From contig BNUX01000103.1 in the NCBI GenBank assembly GCA_025997675.1, positions 1 through 8,274 on the forward strand: DNA of 8,274 nucleotides, read 5' to 3'. Below are positions 1 to 6,803 of the stretch, piece by piece. The notes under the pieces are model-generated. The model ran no database searches, was not told where the DNA came from, and saw nothing but the letters and a program-made list of their open reading frames with translations. Position 1 is the first letter of the stretch. Each line of letters starts with the position of its first letter. The translations under genes were made by a program, and so were the position numbers. This DNA is from Spirochaetia bacterium. Its GTDB lineage: Bacteria > Spirochaetota > Spirochaetia > Treponematales > Breznakiellaceae.

Positions 1-2758
1 CCGGCGGGGTATTGTCAATAGTAATCATAGCACTATCCATGGTTTCCCGGCCAAAGCGATCCCAAACCCGCAGGAGCAGGGGGTACTCGCCGTCGGTATA
101 GAAATGAGCATTCAGGGGGAGCCGCCATTTTTCGGCGCCCTCCGCCTTCTGAAAGGTACTACCGTTATCCAAGGACACCCAGACCTCTTCAATCCCATTT
201 TTGTCATCCGCAGTACCCTGGAGGTATCCAACCCCCCGGTTATTTACCGGGTCCGTCAGGGCGATTCGGGGATTTTCCATGCTTACCCGGATGGTTCTGG
301 TGGTAGGGGATCCCTGGAGGCCGTATATATCTTCACCGAAAATCTCGATGGCCCATTCACCATCGGAGAGGTCGCTCAGGGGAACAGCAATCCGGAAGGG
401 CCCATCCGTTTCGACAGGGGTAAAATCCTTGGGGAGGGAGTACTCCTCCTCATCCACAAATATCCTGCTCCCAGGGTTTTCTTCATTCTTGACAAGCCGC
501 CAATACACCGCAGAAATCCCGTCATCATCCCGGGCCATACCGGTGATCACCATATCTTCAGAGATTACCTGCGCTTCCTGGGGCTGGTCAAGAATAACAA
601 AGGGATTATCCGCTTCGGCATCCACCGTCACATTCAGAGGCGTCTCGAAGGTATCACCGTTTATATCGGTTACCCGGATAGAAAGGGTCACCCCCGCCTT
701 GCTCATGGCGGTGAAATCAGAGACCAGGGTGAATTCGTATTTCCGGAAACTCGCCAGTATCTCAAGGGGGGTATAGCGGACGCCGTCGGTGGTATATTCA
801 ATGGCGGTGACCGGTGCATAGGAGAATACCCTGCCGGAGATCGTTGTGGACCCGTTAACCGGATCGCCGTTTTCTATAGGGGTTACGAAATGGACGTCCG
901 GCGCCGTTACCGCCCGGTTCAGGGGCAAATACACCGGGATAGCGGGCAAATCCCCCTGGATGGTCCGCACTTCAACGTGGATGAGCCCTTCGTCAAAACT
1001 GTCCAGGGCGGGGGAGAATACAAAGCTGCCGTCCCGGTGGACGGACAGGGGCTGCCATCTTTCCTGTGGGCCAAGGCGGTATTCTATTTTGAAGGGACCG
1101 TTACGTTCCACCAGGGTCGCATAGGAAACTTCCTCAAACTCCTGGGTATCCCCATTGGAATCGGCGCCGGCAGCGAGGGCGTTGATAATATCAATATCGA
1201 CACCTTCCAGGGCGGAGGCATCCAGACCGCCCCCGGAGCCGCGGGGGGTCCGCTGGGCAATATGACCCTGGATGTTGATTTTGTTACCCCGGATAAAGCC
1301 GTTAGCCTGATGGCTGGTTATTATTATGGGAGAAGGCCGGGGGTATGGGGTAGTATCCTCACGACGCCGGGTTTTATTGACCCGCAGCTTAACCCAGTCA
1401 CCCAGGGTACCGTCCTCAGCCATTCCTCTAATCTGTATGGTACTCGTCCCCGGGAGAATCATATCCGGGGGAATCCGGAAGCCCGGCTTGGCGGGTAATT
1501 GCTCAACCCGGTCTGAAAAGATGATCGAGTCGGGGATAAAACCCGGGGCAATGTGCCCAAAGATGGACTGGTCCGGCTGGAGGTTGATGGTCCCCCCCGA
1601 TGAGGGATGGTCTATTTCCACCACCGGCGTTCTATCCCTAACCTTGCGCCTATCCGTAAAAGTCCTATCCAGGATCGTTTTATTATTGTTTTTATCCACC
1701 GCCGTTAGCCGGAGTGCGGGCCGGCGGTTCTGATAGGAAATAAACAGATCAATAACCCAGTAGGGATCACCCTGCCGTATGGGGATATCCTTAGTTTCCC
1801 CCGCCCATTCATAGGAGAATGAGGAGAGCCCCACCGCATCGTAGACCCTTCCGGTAACCCGGATTACCCCCAGGGAATCCTCCCCATCCGTGGGGGTAAG
1901 GATCTCGATAACGGGCCTTTCATTGTCCACATAGAGCAGATACGGCTGGGTAGTGACGAGGCCGGTGGTATCCGTGGCCCGCAGTTGGAGGAAGACCTGG
2001 CCGTCATTTAATTTGGTGGTGTTGATGGGGACCGTAAAGGTGACCCGGTGAGGGTCCCGCCTATCCCTGGCAAGCTTCAAATCCGTAAAGGTGGCGCCCT
2101 CATCGGCACTGAACTCCACCCGGGTTATGCCGCTCATATCCGAGGCAAACCCCTGGTACTTTTGATTACCCGACACGGAGCGGCCGGTTTCCATATTGAG
2201 GAACTCCACCTGCGGCGGGGTATTATCATATAAAAAGGGTATGGTAAGTTCCGGCCCTTCACCCCTTTTAACATCCCAGGCACTAACATGCAGGGTATGT
2301 TTTCCCTCCTGGATACTGCCGGTGTAGAGGTGGTATTTCCAGAATACGCCGCCCTCCGCCGGAACCGGACCCTGATCGTCCAAGCGGACCGTGACCCGGT
2401 CTATATCAAAAATACCGTCGGTGGTCCCCAGAAAATCCATATCCCGGCGTATCACCGCGCCTACCCCGGGGTACGCAAGCCGGACCACCGGAAGTCCCAC
2501 GTCGGGGGTCACCATGATAGTATAAGGGCCGTCCTCGGTTTCGTTTCCTGCGGCATCCCGGGCGCGGACGGTAAAGTGGTACTTCCCTTTTTTGAAGCCC
2601 GTAAGGTCGAATTCCTTCTGCCACAGTTCCTGCCCATCCACGTCCTGCCACGTTCCCGGGGACGGGGAGCGGTCTCCGGCGCCGCGCCCCCATAGGGGAA
2701 GGGCTAGAGCAAAGAAAATGCCAACCATGGAGAAGTTTCTAACAACCTGCCCGCCCAT
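1..2758 (-). CDS. Large exported protein of tandem Ig-like (beta-sandwich) modules, C-terminus beyond the window
   Basis: Reading the minus strand from ATG at 2758 gives 919 codons with no stop up to the left edge, so the gene is complete at its N-terminus and partial at its C-terminus. The start is fixed by AAGGAG six bases upstream. Residues 1-28 look like a signal peptide: Arg7, then a hydrophobic stretch 12-23 (VGIFFALALPLW), then a Gly/Ala-rich cleavage region. There is no lipobox cysteine, and I see no cysteine in the whole visible protein. The rest is a chain of beta-strand-rich modules of about 90-115 residues. Their boundaries carry DNTPP-like motifs (178-182, 278-282 as DNERP, 915-919) and a repeated pattern of a G-x-A/V-x-D turn, then 'I..V.....DG..F'. 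This resembles bacterial Ig-like (Big) and OmpL47-type repeat proteins. I infer a periplasmic or surface structural, adhesin or binding role. The exact function and any C-terminal anchor are not visible. An exported enzyme with its catalytic domain beyond the edge is an alternative. Confidence 0.85.
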   Translation of the reverse strand, partial: MGGQVVRNFSMVGIFFALALPLWGRGAGDRSPSPGTWQDVDGQELWQKEFDLTGFKKGKYHFTVRARDAAGNETEDGPYTIMVTPDVGLPVVRLAYPGVGAVIRRDMDFLGTTDGIFDIDRVTVRLDDQGPVPAEGGVFWKYHLYTGSIQEGKHTLHVSAWDVKRGEGPELTIPFLYDNTPPQVEFLNMETGRSVSGNQKYQGFASDMSGITRVEFSADEGATFTDLKLARDRRDPHRVTFTVPINTTKLNDGQVFLQLRATDTTGLVTTQPYLLYVDNERPVIEILTPTDGEDSLGVIRVTGRVYDAVGLSSFSYEWAGETKDIPIRQGDPYWVIDLFISYQNRRPALRLTAVDKNNNKTILDRTFTDRRKVRDRTPVVEIDHPSSGGTINLQPDQSIFGHIAPGFIPDSIIFSDRVEQLPAKPGFRIPPDMILPGTSTIQIRGMAEDGTLGDWVKLRVNKTRRREDTTPYPRPSPIIITSHQANGFIRGNKINIQGHIAQRTPRGSGGGLDASALEGVDIDIINALAAGADSNGDTQEFEEVSYATLVERNGPFKIEYRLGPQERWQPLSVHRDGSFVFSPALDSFDEGLIHVEVRTIQGDLPAIPVYLPLNRAVTAPDVHFVTPIENGDPVNGSTTISGRVFSYAPVTAIEYTTDGVRYTPLEILASFRKYEFTLVSDFTAMSKAGVTLSIRVTDINGDTFETPLNVTVDAEADNPFVILDQPQEAQVISEDMVITGMARDDDGISAVYWRLVKNEENPGSRIFVDEEEYSLPKDFTPVETDGPFRIAVPLSDLSDGEWAIEIFGEDIYGLQGSPTTRTIRVSMENPRIALTDPVNNRGVGYLQGTADDKNGIEEVWVSLDNGSTFQKAEGAEKWRLPLNAHFYTDGEYPLLLRVWDRFGRETMDSAMITIDNTPP
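2..2500 (-). other. Array of about eight Ig-like modules within the exported protein
   Basis: Module starts can be placed by a recurring 'P-x-V/I-hydrophobic-x-hydrophobic' strand that opens each unit. They lie near residues 87 (VGLPVVRLAYP), 178 (DNTPPQVEFLN), 278 (DNERPVIEILTP), 376 (RTPVVEIDHP), 475 (PSPIIITSHQ), 619 (APDVHFVTP), 717 (DNPFVILDQP), 828 (ENPRIALTDP) and 915 (DNTPP, cut). Spacings are roughly 91, 100, 98, 99, 144, 98, 111 and 87 residues. The modules are divergent at sequence level, so this is an old domain array and not a recent DNA duplication. Placement of each border is by eye and could shift by several residues. Confidence 0.65.
1124..1246 (-). other. Gly-rich and acidic insert in one Ig-like module (about residues 505-545)
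   Basis: The module between residues about 475 and 619 is some 45 residues longer than its neighbours. The extra length corresponds to a segment with RGSGGGLD, then VDIDIINALAAG, then DSNGDTQEFEE. The first part looks like a flexible linker. The last part has Asp533, Asn535 and Asp537 in the spacing of a calcium-binding loop, followed by several Glu residues. Calcium binding is inference: the usual Gly at loop position 6 is Thr and position 12 is Val. Confidence 0.45.
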
Positions 2759-2764
2759 TTTTAA

Positions 2765-2770
2765 CTCCTT
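2765..2770 (-). promoter_or_regulatory. Shine-Dalgarno site of the Ig-like protein gene
   Basis: The minus strand reads AAGGAG, six bases (TTAAAA) before the ATG at 2758. It selects this ATG over the in-frame ATG ten codons later, which has no comparable site and would remove the only basic residue in front of the hydrophobic signal segment. Confidence 0.8.
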
Positions 2771-2787
2771 ATAGGCCAATCTCTTAT

Positions 2788-2815
2788 AGTATATGGAAAA
2801 ACGGCTTTTTTACAA
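2788..2815 (-). promoter_or_regulatory. Putative sigma-70-type promoter of the Ig-like protein gene
   Basis: In the 98-base gap after the helicase gene the minus strand has TTGTAA (2815-2810) and TATACT (2793-2788) separated by 16 bases. This predicts a transcript start near 2781 and a leader of about 23 bases that includes the AAGGAG site. The spacer contains an A-tract and a T-tract around GCCG, an AT-rich patch in otherwise GC-rich DNA. The match is 4/6 for the -35 and 5/6 for the -10. The gene could also receive read-through from the helicase operon, since no strong terminator is seen between them. Confidence 0.5.
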
Positions 2816-2856
2816 GATCGGTAGAACGGGGACAAAACTGGAGGGGTCAGTATAGA

Positions 2857-4047
2857 CTAAATGCCCGATATTACCGGCGCACAAACCTTCCCCTCATACA
2901 ATTCCTTCGGGTACACCACGATCCCCAGCTTCTTCTCCAGCCGGGCCAAGCGCCGCATCTCCCCCTCATCCCCAAAGGTGGCCATGATCCCCCGTTTCCC
3001 CGCCCGGGCGGTGCGGCCGGCCCGGTGGATGTAGGCGTCGGGATCCTCGGCGGTGTCCAGGGCGATGATGTGGCTGATGTCCGGAATGTCCAGGCCCCGG
3101 GCGGCCAGGTCGCTGGCAACCAATACCGCCGCACGGCCCCGGCGGAAGTCGTCCATAGCCTGTTTACGCATCCTTTTATCCATATCTCCGTAAAGCCCCA
3201 GGGCGGGAATACCATGATATTGCAACTTGGAAACGATGTTCCCCACCTGGGCGCCACGGCCGGTAAAGACCAGCAGCCTGCCGGCTGCCGCTTTCCGGGA
3301 ATGAAGGGCCGCCAGGAATGAGCGGAGGAGCCCTATCTTGTCACGCTCCTCGCAGAAAAACGCCCAGTGTTCTATCTTATCCCGGAGTATCTCGTTTTCA
3401 TGGGTTTCTTCCGCTGCAATACTATTGCCTTCCCCCATGAGGGGAAGGAGCCGTTCCCGGCAGGATGGTGGCAGGGTGGCGGAACAGGCGGCAACTTGGG
3501 GCGTACTGGGGATCAGGGACACCAGTTCCCGGGTATCACCGTAGAGTTCATCCGCCGTTAGCCGGTCCGCCTCATCAAGGACCAGGAAGTCGAGCCCCGT
3601 CAAGCGCAGCTTCCCCATCCTGACCAACTGCAACACCCGTCCGGGGTTCCCCACTAAGAGGCGGGGCCTGTCCTTTTTTAGCGTTTCTATCTGCCGGCCC
3701 ATCGCCGCAGACCCGATGAGAAGTCCTGTCTTAAAAGCAGCAAAGCCGGAAAGCAGGAATTCCGCCTCCCCTTTAATCTGGGAACAAAGCTCGTAGGTGG
3801 GCGCCAGGATCAAGGCCTTAGGCCCGGCGTCCACCGTGCTTTCCATCAGTTTCTGGAACACCGGAATCAGATAGGCGAAGGTCTTCCCGGTTCCGGTAGG
3901 GGAACTGAACAGCACATGCTCCCCTGCGAACAGCCGGGGTATCACCCGCCGCTGTATCTCCACAGGAGCCGTAATACCCCGTTCCGCAAGCCGCTCTATA
4001 AAAAAGGGGCTCACTCCGAGCCCCGCAAACCCGCTATCTCTATTCAT
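2857..4047 (-). CDS. DEAD-box ATP-dependent RNA helicase (compact, two RecA-like domains only)
   Basis: This 396-residue protein carries the ordered motifs of superfamily 2 DEAD-box RNA helicases, which unwind or remodel RNA using ATP in the cytoplasm. The Q motif is around Phe7 and Gln32, motif I is SPTGTGKT (49-56), motif Ia is APTYELCSQ (82-90), motif Ib is NPGR (134-137), motif II is DEAD (158-161) and motif III is SAT (189-191). Motif IV is LVFT (259-262), motif V is SDLAARGLDIP (312-322) and motif VI is HRAGRTARAG (341-350). It stops soon after the second RecA-like domain, with no basic or DbpA-type RNA-binding tail, so its RNA target cannot be guessed. Two RNA-contact motifs are unusual: PTREL is PTYEL and TPGR is NPGR. 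The ATG lies six bases after the stop of the upstream glycosyltransferase gene, so the two are very likely co-transcribed and translationally coupled. The family is certain; the subgroup is not. Confidence 0.95.
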   Translation of the reverse strand: MNRDSGFAGLGVSPFFIERLAERGITAPVEIQRRVIPRLFAGEHVLFSSPTGTGKTFAYLIPVFQKLMESTVDAGPKALILAPTYELCSQIKGEAEFLLSGFAAFKTGLLIGSAAMGRQIETLKKDRPRLLVGNPGRVLQLVRMGKLRLTGLDFLVLDEADRLTADELYGDTRELVSLIPSTPQVAACSATLPPSCRERLLPLMGEGNSIAAEETHENEILRDKIEHWAFFCEERDKIGLLRSFLAALHSRKAAAGRLLVFTGRGAQVGNIVSKLQYHGIPALGLYGDMDKRMRKQAMDDFRRGRAAVLVASDLAARGLDIPDISHIIALDTAEDPDAYIHRAGRTARAGKRGIMATFGDEGEMRRLARLEKKLGIVVYPKELYEGKVCAPVISGI

Positions 4048-4065
4048 GCTTCCCTACTTCTTCCT
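4048..4065 (-). promoter_or_regulatory. Translational coupling junction between the glycosyltransferase and helicase genes
   Basis: The glycosyltransferase stop TAG (4056-4054) is followed by GGAAGC and then the helicase ATG (4047). Purine-rich AGGAAGAAG lies in the last glycosyltransferase codons (4065-4057), and AGGGA spans the stop codon but only three bases from the ATG. Neither is an ideally spaced Shine-Dalgarno site. This favours re-initiation by ribosomes that have just ended the upstream gene. Confidence 0.5.
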
Positions 4066-5211
4066 ATATTCCTCGTACAGTGCAACCATGGAATCGATGA
4101 ACCGGTCCACAGAATAATTGCGGGACAGCTCCTCCGACCGCTTGCCCATCCGTTCCCGTGTTTCTTTATCCGAGAGAACCTCTACCGCCTTTTCCCAGAG
4201 CAGCCGGTCGTCCTCCACCGCCCAGCCGTTATCACCGTTAATGATCATGTCCTCAATACTGACATCCGCAGCGGCCACCACCGGGAGCCCGGCGGCCATA
4301 GCTTCAATAAAGGTGATGGGATGCACCTCGCTGTGGGAGGCGCTCATAAAGAGGTCCGCGGCGGCGTAGACAAGGTTGATTTCATCCGGCCAATGGAGAT
4401 AGCCCGTGAAAACCACGGCCCGGCTGATACCCAGCTCATACCCCTGGGCTTCCAGTTCCCGGCGATCCGGGCCGTCACCCACCAGGACCAGCTTCGCACG
4501 GGGACGGCGGGAGAGGATCTCCTTAAAGTTTTCCAGCAGGGAATAGACATTCTTCTCAAGCCCCAGGCGGCCCACAAAGACGATGAGCTCGTCATCCGGG
4601 GCAATGTTGAACCGCTGCCGCAGAGCCGCAGTATCCCTTTCTATGCGGGCCGAGCGTTCCAAAAACAGGGTAAGGTCTATGCCGTTCGGCGCAAGGCGTA
4701 CCGGCCGGGGGTATTTAATCCTTTCCAGATAGTTCTTTATCTTGTTGGAAGGGGCCACCACACAGCGCTGGTTTCGCAGGACCTGCCGGAGATAGCCGGA
4801 AAGGTTCCTCTTTGCAAGCAGCTCCACCAGGAGGGGTGCGTAATAAAGATAGTCCGGATAATAGGTGTGGAGGGTGTGTATAGAAGGAATGTTCAGCTTC
4901 CGGCTTATCCGGCGGGAAGCCAGGTAGAGGCTGAACTCCGAATGGGTATGGATGATATCCAGGTTCAGGGGCCGGGCGATATCAATAATCTGTTTGTTGA
5001 TAAAAACCCCCACCCGGTGCTGGGGTTCCTTGGGAAACCGGAAGGAGGCAACCCGGAAAACCCCCGCTTCCGGCACGGCGTTGGGATGCTGGACCGTAAA
5101 GATAAAGACCCGGTGACCCCGCGCCTCCAGCCCCGTCTTCAGTGCCCGCACCACCGTCACTATCCCGTTTACCTGGGGGGTATAGGTATCGCTAAAGATG
5201 CCAATATTCAT
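4054..5211 (-). CDS. GT4-family glycosyltransferase, probably 1,2-diacylglycerol glycosyltransferase-like
   Basis: This GT-B-fold retaining glycosyltransferase has 385 residues. It opens with [18 protein letters not shown], the classic GT4 N-terminus with its donor-site NG loop at 15-16. It has HTHSEFSL at 88-95 and [10 protein letters not shown] at 112-121, both typical of enzymes that glycosylate diacylglycerol in Gram-positive bacteria, mycoplasmas and Borrelia. The nucleotide-sugar domain has VGRLGLEKN (213-221), VGDGP (244-248) and the E-x7-E pair Glu295/Glu303 in front of [10 protein letters not shown] infer transfer of glucose or galactose from a UDP-sugar to a membrane lipid at the inner face of the cytoplasmic membrane. 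A capsule or phosphatidylinositol mannosyl-type transferase is possible. The frame stays open upstream to an ATG at 5385, but that extension lacks homology-like features and overlaps the divergent symporter, so 5211 is the start. No Shine-Dalgarno site precedes it. It heads an operon with the helicase. Confidence 0.9.
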   Translation of the reverse strand: MNIGIFSDTYTPQVNGIVTVVRALKTGLEARGHRVFIFTVQHPNAVPEAGVFRVASFRFPKEPQHRVGVFINKQIIDIARPLNLDIIHTHSEFSLYLASRRISRKLNIPSIHTLHTYYPDYLYYAPLLVELLAKRNLSGYLRQVLRNQRCVVAPSNKIKNYLERIKYPRPVRLAPNGIDLTLFLERSARIERDTAALRQRFNIAPDDELIVFVGRLGLEKNVYSLLENFKEILSRRPRAKLVLVGDGPDRRELEAQGYELGISRAVVFTGYLHWPDEINLVYAAADLFMSASHSEVHPITFIEAMAAGLPVVAAADVSIEDMIINGDNGWAVEDDRLLWEKAVEVLSDKETRERMGKRSEELSRNYSVDRFIDSMVALYEEYRKK

Positions 5212-5217
5212 ACCCGG

Positions 5218-5246
5218 AGTATAGTATTTCTCAGGCCCTTTTGCTA
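5218..5246 (-). promoter_or_regulatory. Putative leaderless promoter of the glycosyltransferase-helicase operon
   Basis: On the minus strand TATACT (5223-5218) ends six bases before the ATG at 5211, so a start seven bases after the hexamer would fall on the A of the ATG. A weak TAGCAA (5246-5241) lies 17 bases upstream as the possible -35. The bases between the hexamer and ATG (CCGGGT) contain no Shine-Dalgarno sequence. The -10 match is 5/6 and the -35 only 3/6. Confidence 0.4.
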
Positions 5247-5250
5247 TGCT
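5242..5250 (+). promoter_or_regulatory. Putative extended -10 promoter of the symporter gene
   Basis: The plus strand reads TGCTATGCT, which fits TGn followed by a -10-like TATGCT (4/6). It predicts a start near 5257 and a leader of about 19 bases that still contains the Shine-Dalgarno site. No good -35 is seen, which an extended -10 can tolerate. The element overlaps the -35 position proposed for the divergent glycosyltransferase promoter. Confidence 0.35.
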
Positions 5251-5261
5251 ATCTCGCAATA

Positions 5262-5267
5262 AAGGAG
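5262..5267 (+). promoter_or_regulatory. Shine-Dalgarno site that sets the symporter start
   Basis: AAGGAG lies eight bases before the ATG at 5276. The in-frame ATG at 5246 would place this site inside the coding region and add a polar ten-residue prefix ([10 protein letters not shown]) ahead of the first membrane segment. The ATG at 5276 is therefore the better start. Confidence 0.8.
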
Positions 5268-5275
5268 TTGCATCG

Positions 5276-6763
5276 ATGATTGGCATTATCTTTCTGGTGA
5301 TTTTTCTTGCCCTGATGACGGGAATCGGCATTTGGGGGATGCGGAAGACAAAGACCCTGGGGGACTTCTTCCTGGGGGGGCGCACCCTGGGCCCCTGGGT
5401 ATCGGCGGTGGCCTACGGGACATCCTACTTTTCGGCGGTTATCTTTATCGGCTTTGCGGGCACCCAGGGCTGGCAGTTCGGTATGAGCGCCCTGTGGATA
5501 GCCATTGGGAACGCGGTTATCGGCGCACTCGCCGCCTGGCTGGTCCTGGCCCGAAGAACCCGGCGCATGACCCAGAACCTGGACGCTATGACCATGCCGG
5601 AATACCTGCAAGAACGCTACGGGGCAAAACACCTCAAGCCCGTGGCTGCCTCAATTATCTTCTTCTTTCTATTACCCTACTCCGCCTCGGTCTTCAAGGG
5701 CCTGGGACATCTCTTTGAAGCGGTCTTCCACATCCCCTATGAATATGCCCTGCTTGTCATGATTGCCTTTACCGGGGTCTACCTGATCCTGGGGGGCTAC
5801 TTCGCCATCGCCGTTACCGACTTTATCCAGGGGATCATCATGTTCGCCGGCGCCGGCGTAATGATTTACGTCCTTTCAAAACAGGGGGGCGGCTACTTCG
5901 AGATGGTGAAGAAGGTCACCGAGCTCTACCCCGCCCACGTACCCCCGGCAGGAGCGCCGCCGGTGCTTGGCATAAACCAGCCATCGGTACTAACGGTAAT
6001 TTCCCTGGTATTCATGACCAGCTTCGGCACCTGGGGCCTCCCTCAAATGACGCAGAAGTTCTACGCCATCAGGAACGAGCAGGTAATCCCCAAGGCGGCC
6101 ATCGTCACCACGGTCTTTGCCCTGATGATAGGCTTCGCGGCCTACTCCACCGGCGCCTTTGCCCACTTCTTCTTCACCATCGACACGGTGCCGAAAACCG
6201 GAACGGGGCGTATCCTCTACGACCTCATCGTCCCCACCCTGCTGACGGAACACCTCCCGGAGGTGCTTCTGGCGCTGATCATGCTCCTGGTTTTATCGGC
6301 CTCCATGTCCACCCTGTCCTCCCTGGTACTGGTGTCCTCCTCCTCGGTGGCCATCGACATGAACCCCAACCGGGCGGACACCAAAACCGGCAAGGACCAT
6401 TCTGTCGCCATGATGCGGCTTCTTTCGGGGGTCTTCATCATCATTTCCTATTTTATATCCCGGTTCCAGATTAGTATTATTGTGTACCTCATGTCCCTGA
6501 GCTGGGGGGCGGTATCCGGTTCCTTTGCGGCGCCCTACATCCTGGGCCTCTACTCCAGGAAGGTTACCAAAGCTGCGGCCTACGCGGGGCTCCTTACGGG
6601 GCTGGGTGTGGAGATTGCGCTATTCTTCATCCTGGGGGCGTCCCGGTCCCCCCTGGCGGCGTCAATTGCCATCGTGGTTCCCTTTATGGTGGTGCCGGCA
6701 GTATCGCTGTTTACCGCGCCGCCGGATAAGGCGATTCTAGATAAGGCCTTTGAGGGAGTGTGA
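5276..6763 (+). CDS. Sodium:solute symporter (SSS family)
   Basis: This is a 495-residue inner-membrane protein of the SSS family, which uses the sodium gradient to import solutes such as proline, sugars, pantothenate or carboxylates. Hydrophobic segments start at residue 2 and continue through about 12-13 helices. Family marks are DFFLGGR (30-36), the unwound first core helix around GTSYFSA (48-54), TDFIQG (181-186), [11 protein letters not shown] (254-264) and SASMSTLSS (341-349). The last aligns with the sodium-site helix of PutP, keeping Ala, Ser and Thr at 342, 345 and 346. The residue that aligns with PutP Asp55 is Tyr51 here, so this is not a close PutP copy. The substrate cannot be named. 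Length is ordinary for the family. The gene diverges from the glycosyltransferase operon and is followed 40 bases later by iorA on the same strand. No terminator separates them, so some co-transcription is likely. Confidence 0.93.
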   Translation: MIGIIFLVIFLALMTGIGIWGMRKTKTLGDFFLGGRTLGPWVSAVAYGTSYFSAVIFIGFAGTQGWQFGMSALWIAIGNAVIGALAAWLVLARRTRRMTQNLDAMTMPEYLQERYGAKHLKPVAASIIFFFLLPYSASVFKGLGHLFEAVFHIPYEYALLVMIAFTGVYLILGGYFAIAVTDFIQGIIMFAGAGVMIYVLSKQGGGYFEMVKKVTELYPAHVPPAGAPPVLGINQPSVLTVISLVFMTSFGTWGLPQMTQKFYAIRNEQVIPKAAIVTTVFALMIGFAAYSTGAFAHFFFTIDTVPKTGTGRILYDLIVPTLLTEHLPEVLLALIMLLVLSASMSTLSSLVLVSSSSVAIDMNPNRADTKTGKDHSVAMMRLLSGVFIIISYFISRFQISIIVYLMSLSWGAVSGSFAAPYILGLYSRKVTKAAAYAGLLTGLGVEIALFFILGASRSPLAASIAIVVPFMVVPAVSLFTAPPDKAILDKAFEGV

Positions 6764-6791
6764 GGTGTGGATTTTCCCCCGTGACCTATGG

Positions 6792-6797
6792 TAGAAT
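6792..6797 (+). promoter_or_regulatory. Putative -10 element giving a leaderless iorA transcript
   Basis: TAGAAT (5/6 to TATAAT) ends six bases before the iorA ATG at 6804, so the predicted transcript start coincides with the A of the start codon. The 40-base gap holds no recognisable Shine-Dalgarno site and only a poor -35 (GC-rich, with GTGGAT near 6767). Read-through from the symporter gene is the alternative source of transcript. Confidence 0.35.
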
Positions 6798-6803
6798 GAT
6801 GGC

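Noticed and set aside
104..1498. A 464-codon open frame on the plus strand across the left region.
   Set aside because: It lies opposite the Ig-like gene. The minus-strand frame has a signal peptide, Shine-Dalgarno site, promoter and repeated domain motifs, while the plus frame gives a composition with no recognisable motif and no good start signal. It is a by-product of GC-rich codon usage.
2797..2811. A5-CGGC-T6 inverted repeat after the helicase gene as an intrinsic terminator.
   Set aside because: The stem would be only A-U pairs, with no GC stem before a U-run, so it is too weak for a terminator. It also falls inside the spacer of a better-supported promoter.
3916..5262. A 448-codon open frame on the plus strand, antisense to the helicase start and the glycosyltransferase.
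   Set aside because: Both opposite-strand genes have unmistakable family motifs, and the plus frame shows none and lacks a ribosome site.
5246..5275. Earlier ATG for the symporter.
   Set aside because: It would place the strong AAGGAG site inside the gene and overlap the likely promoter. The ATG at 5276 is correctly spaced from that site.
5374..5380. Run of seven G in the symporter gene as a possible phase-variation tract; a similar run lies at 7523-7529 in iorA.
   Set aside because: Both arise from CTG GGG GGG (Leu-Gly-Gly) codons in a genome that favours GGG for glycine, and both encode conserved family positions. No other sign of contingency control is seen.
5212..5385. N-terminal extension of the glycosyltransferase to an upstream ATG at 5385.
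   Set aside because: The extension is basic, has no family counterpart and overlaps the divergent symporter by over 100 bases. The canonical GT4 N-terminus begins at 5211.
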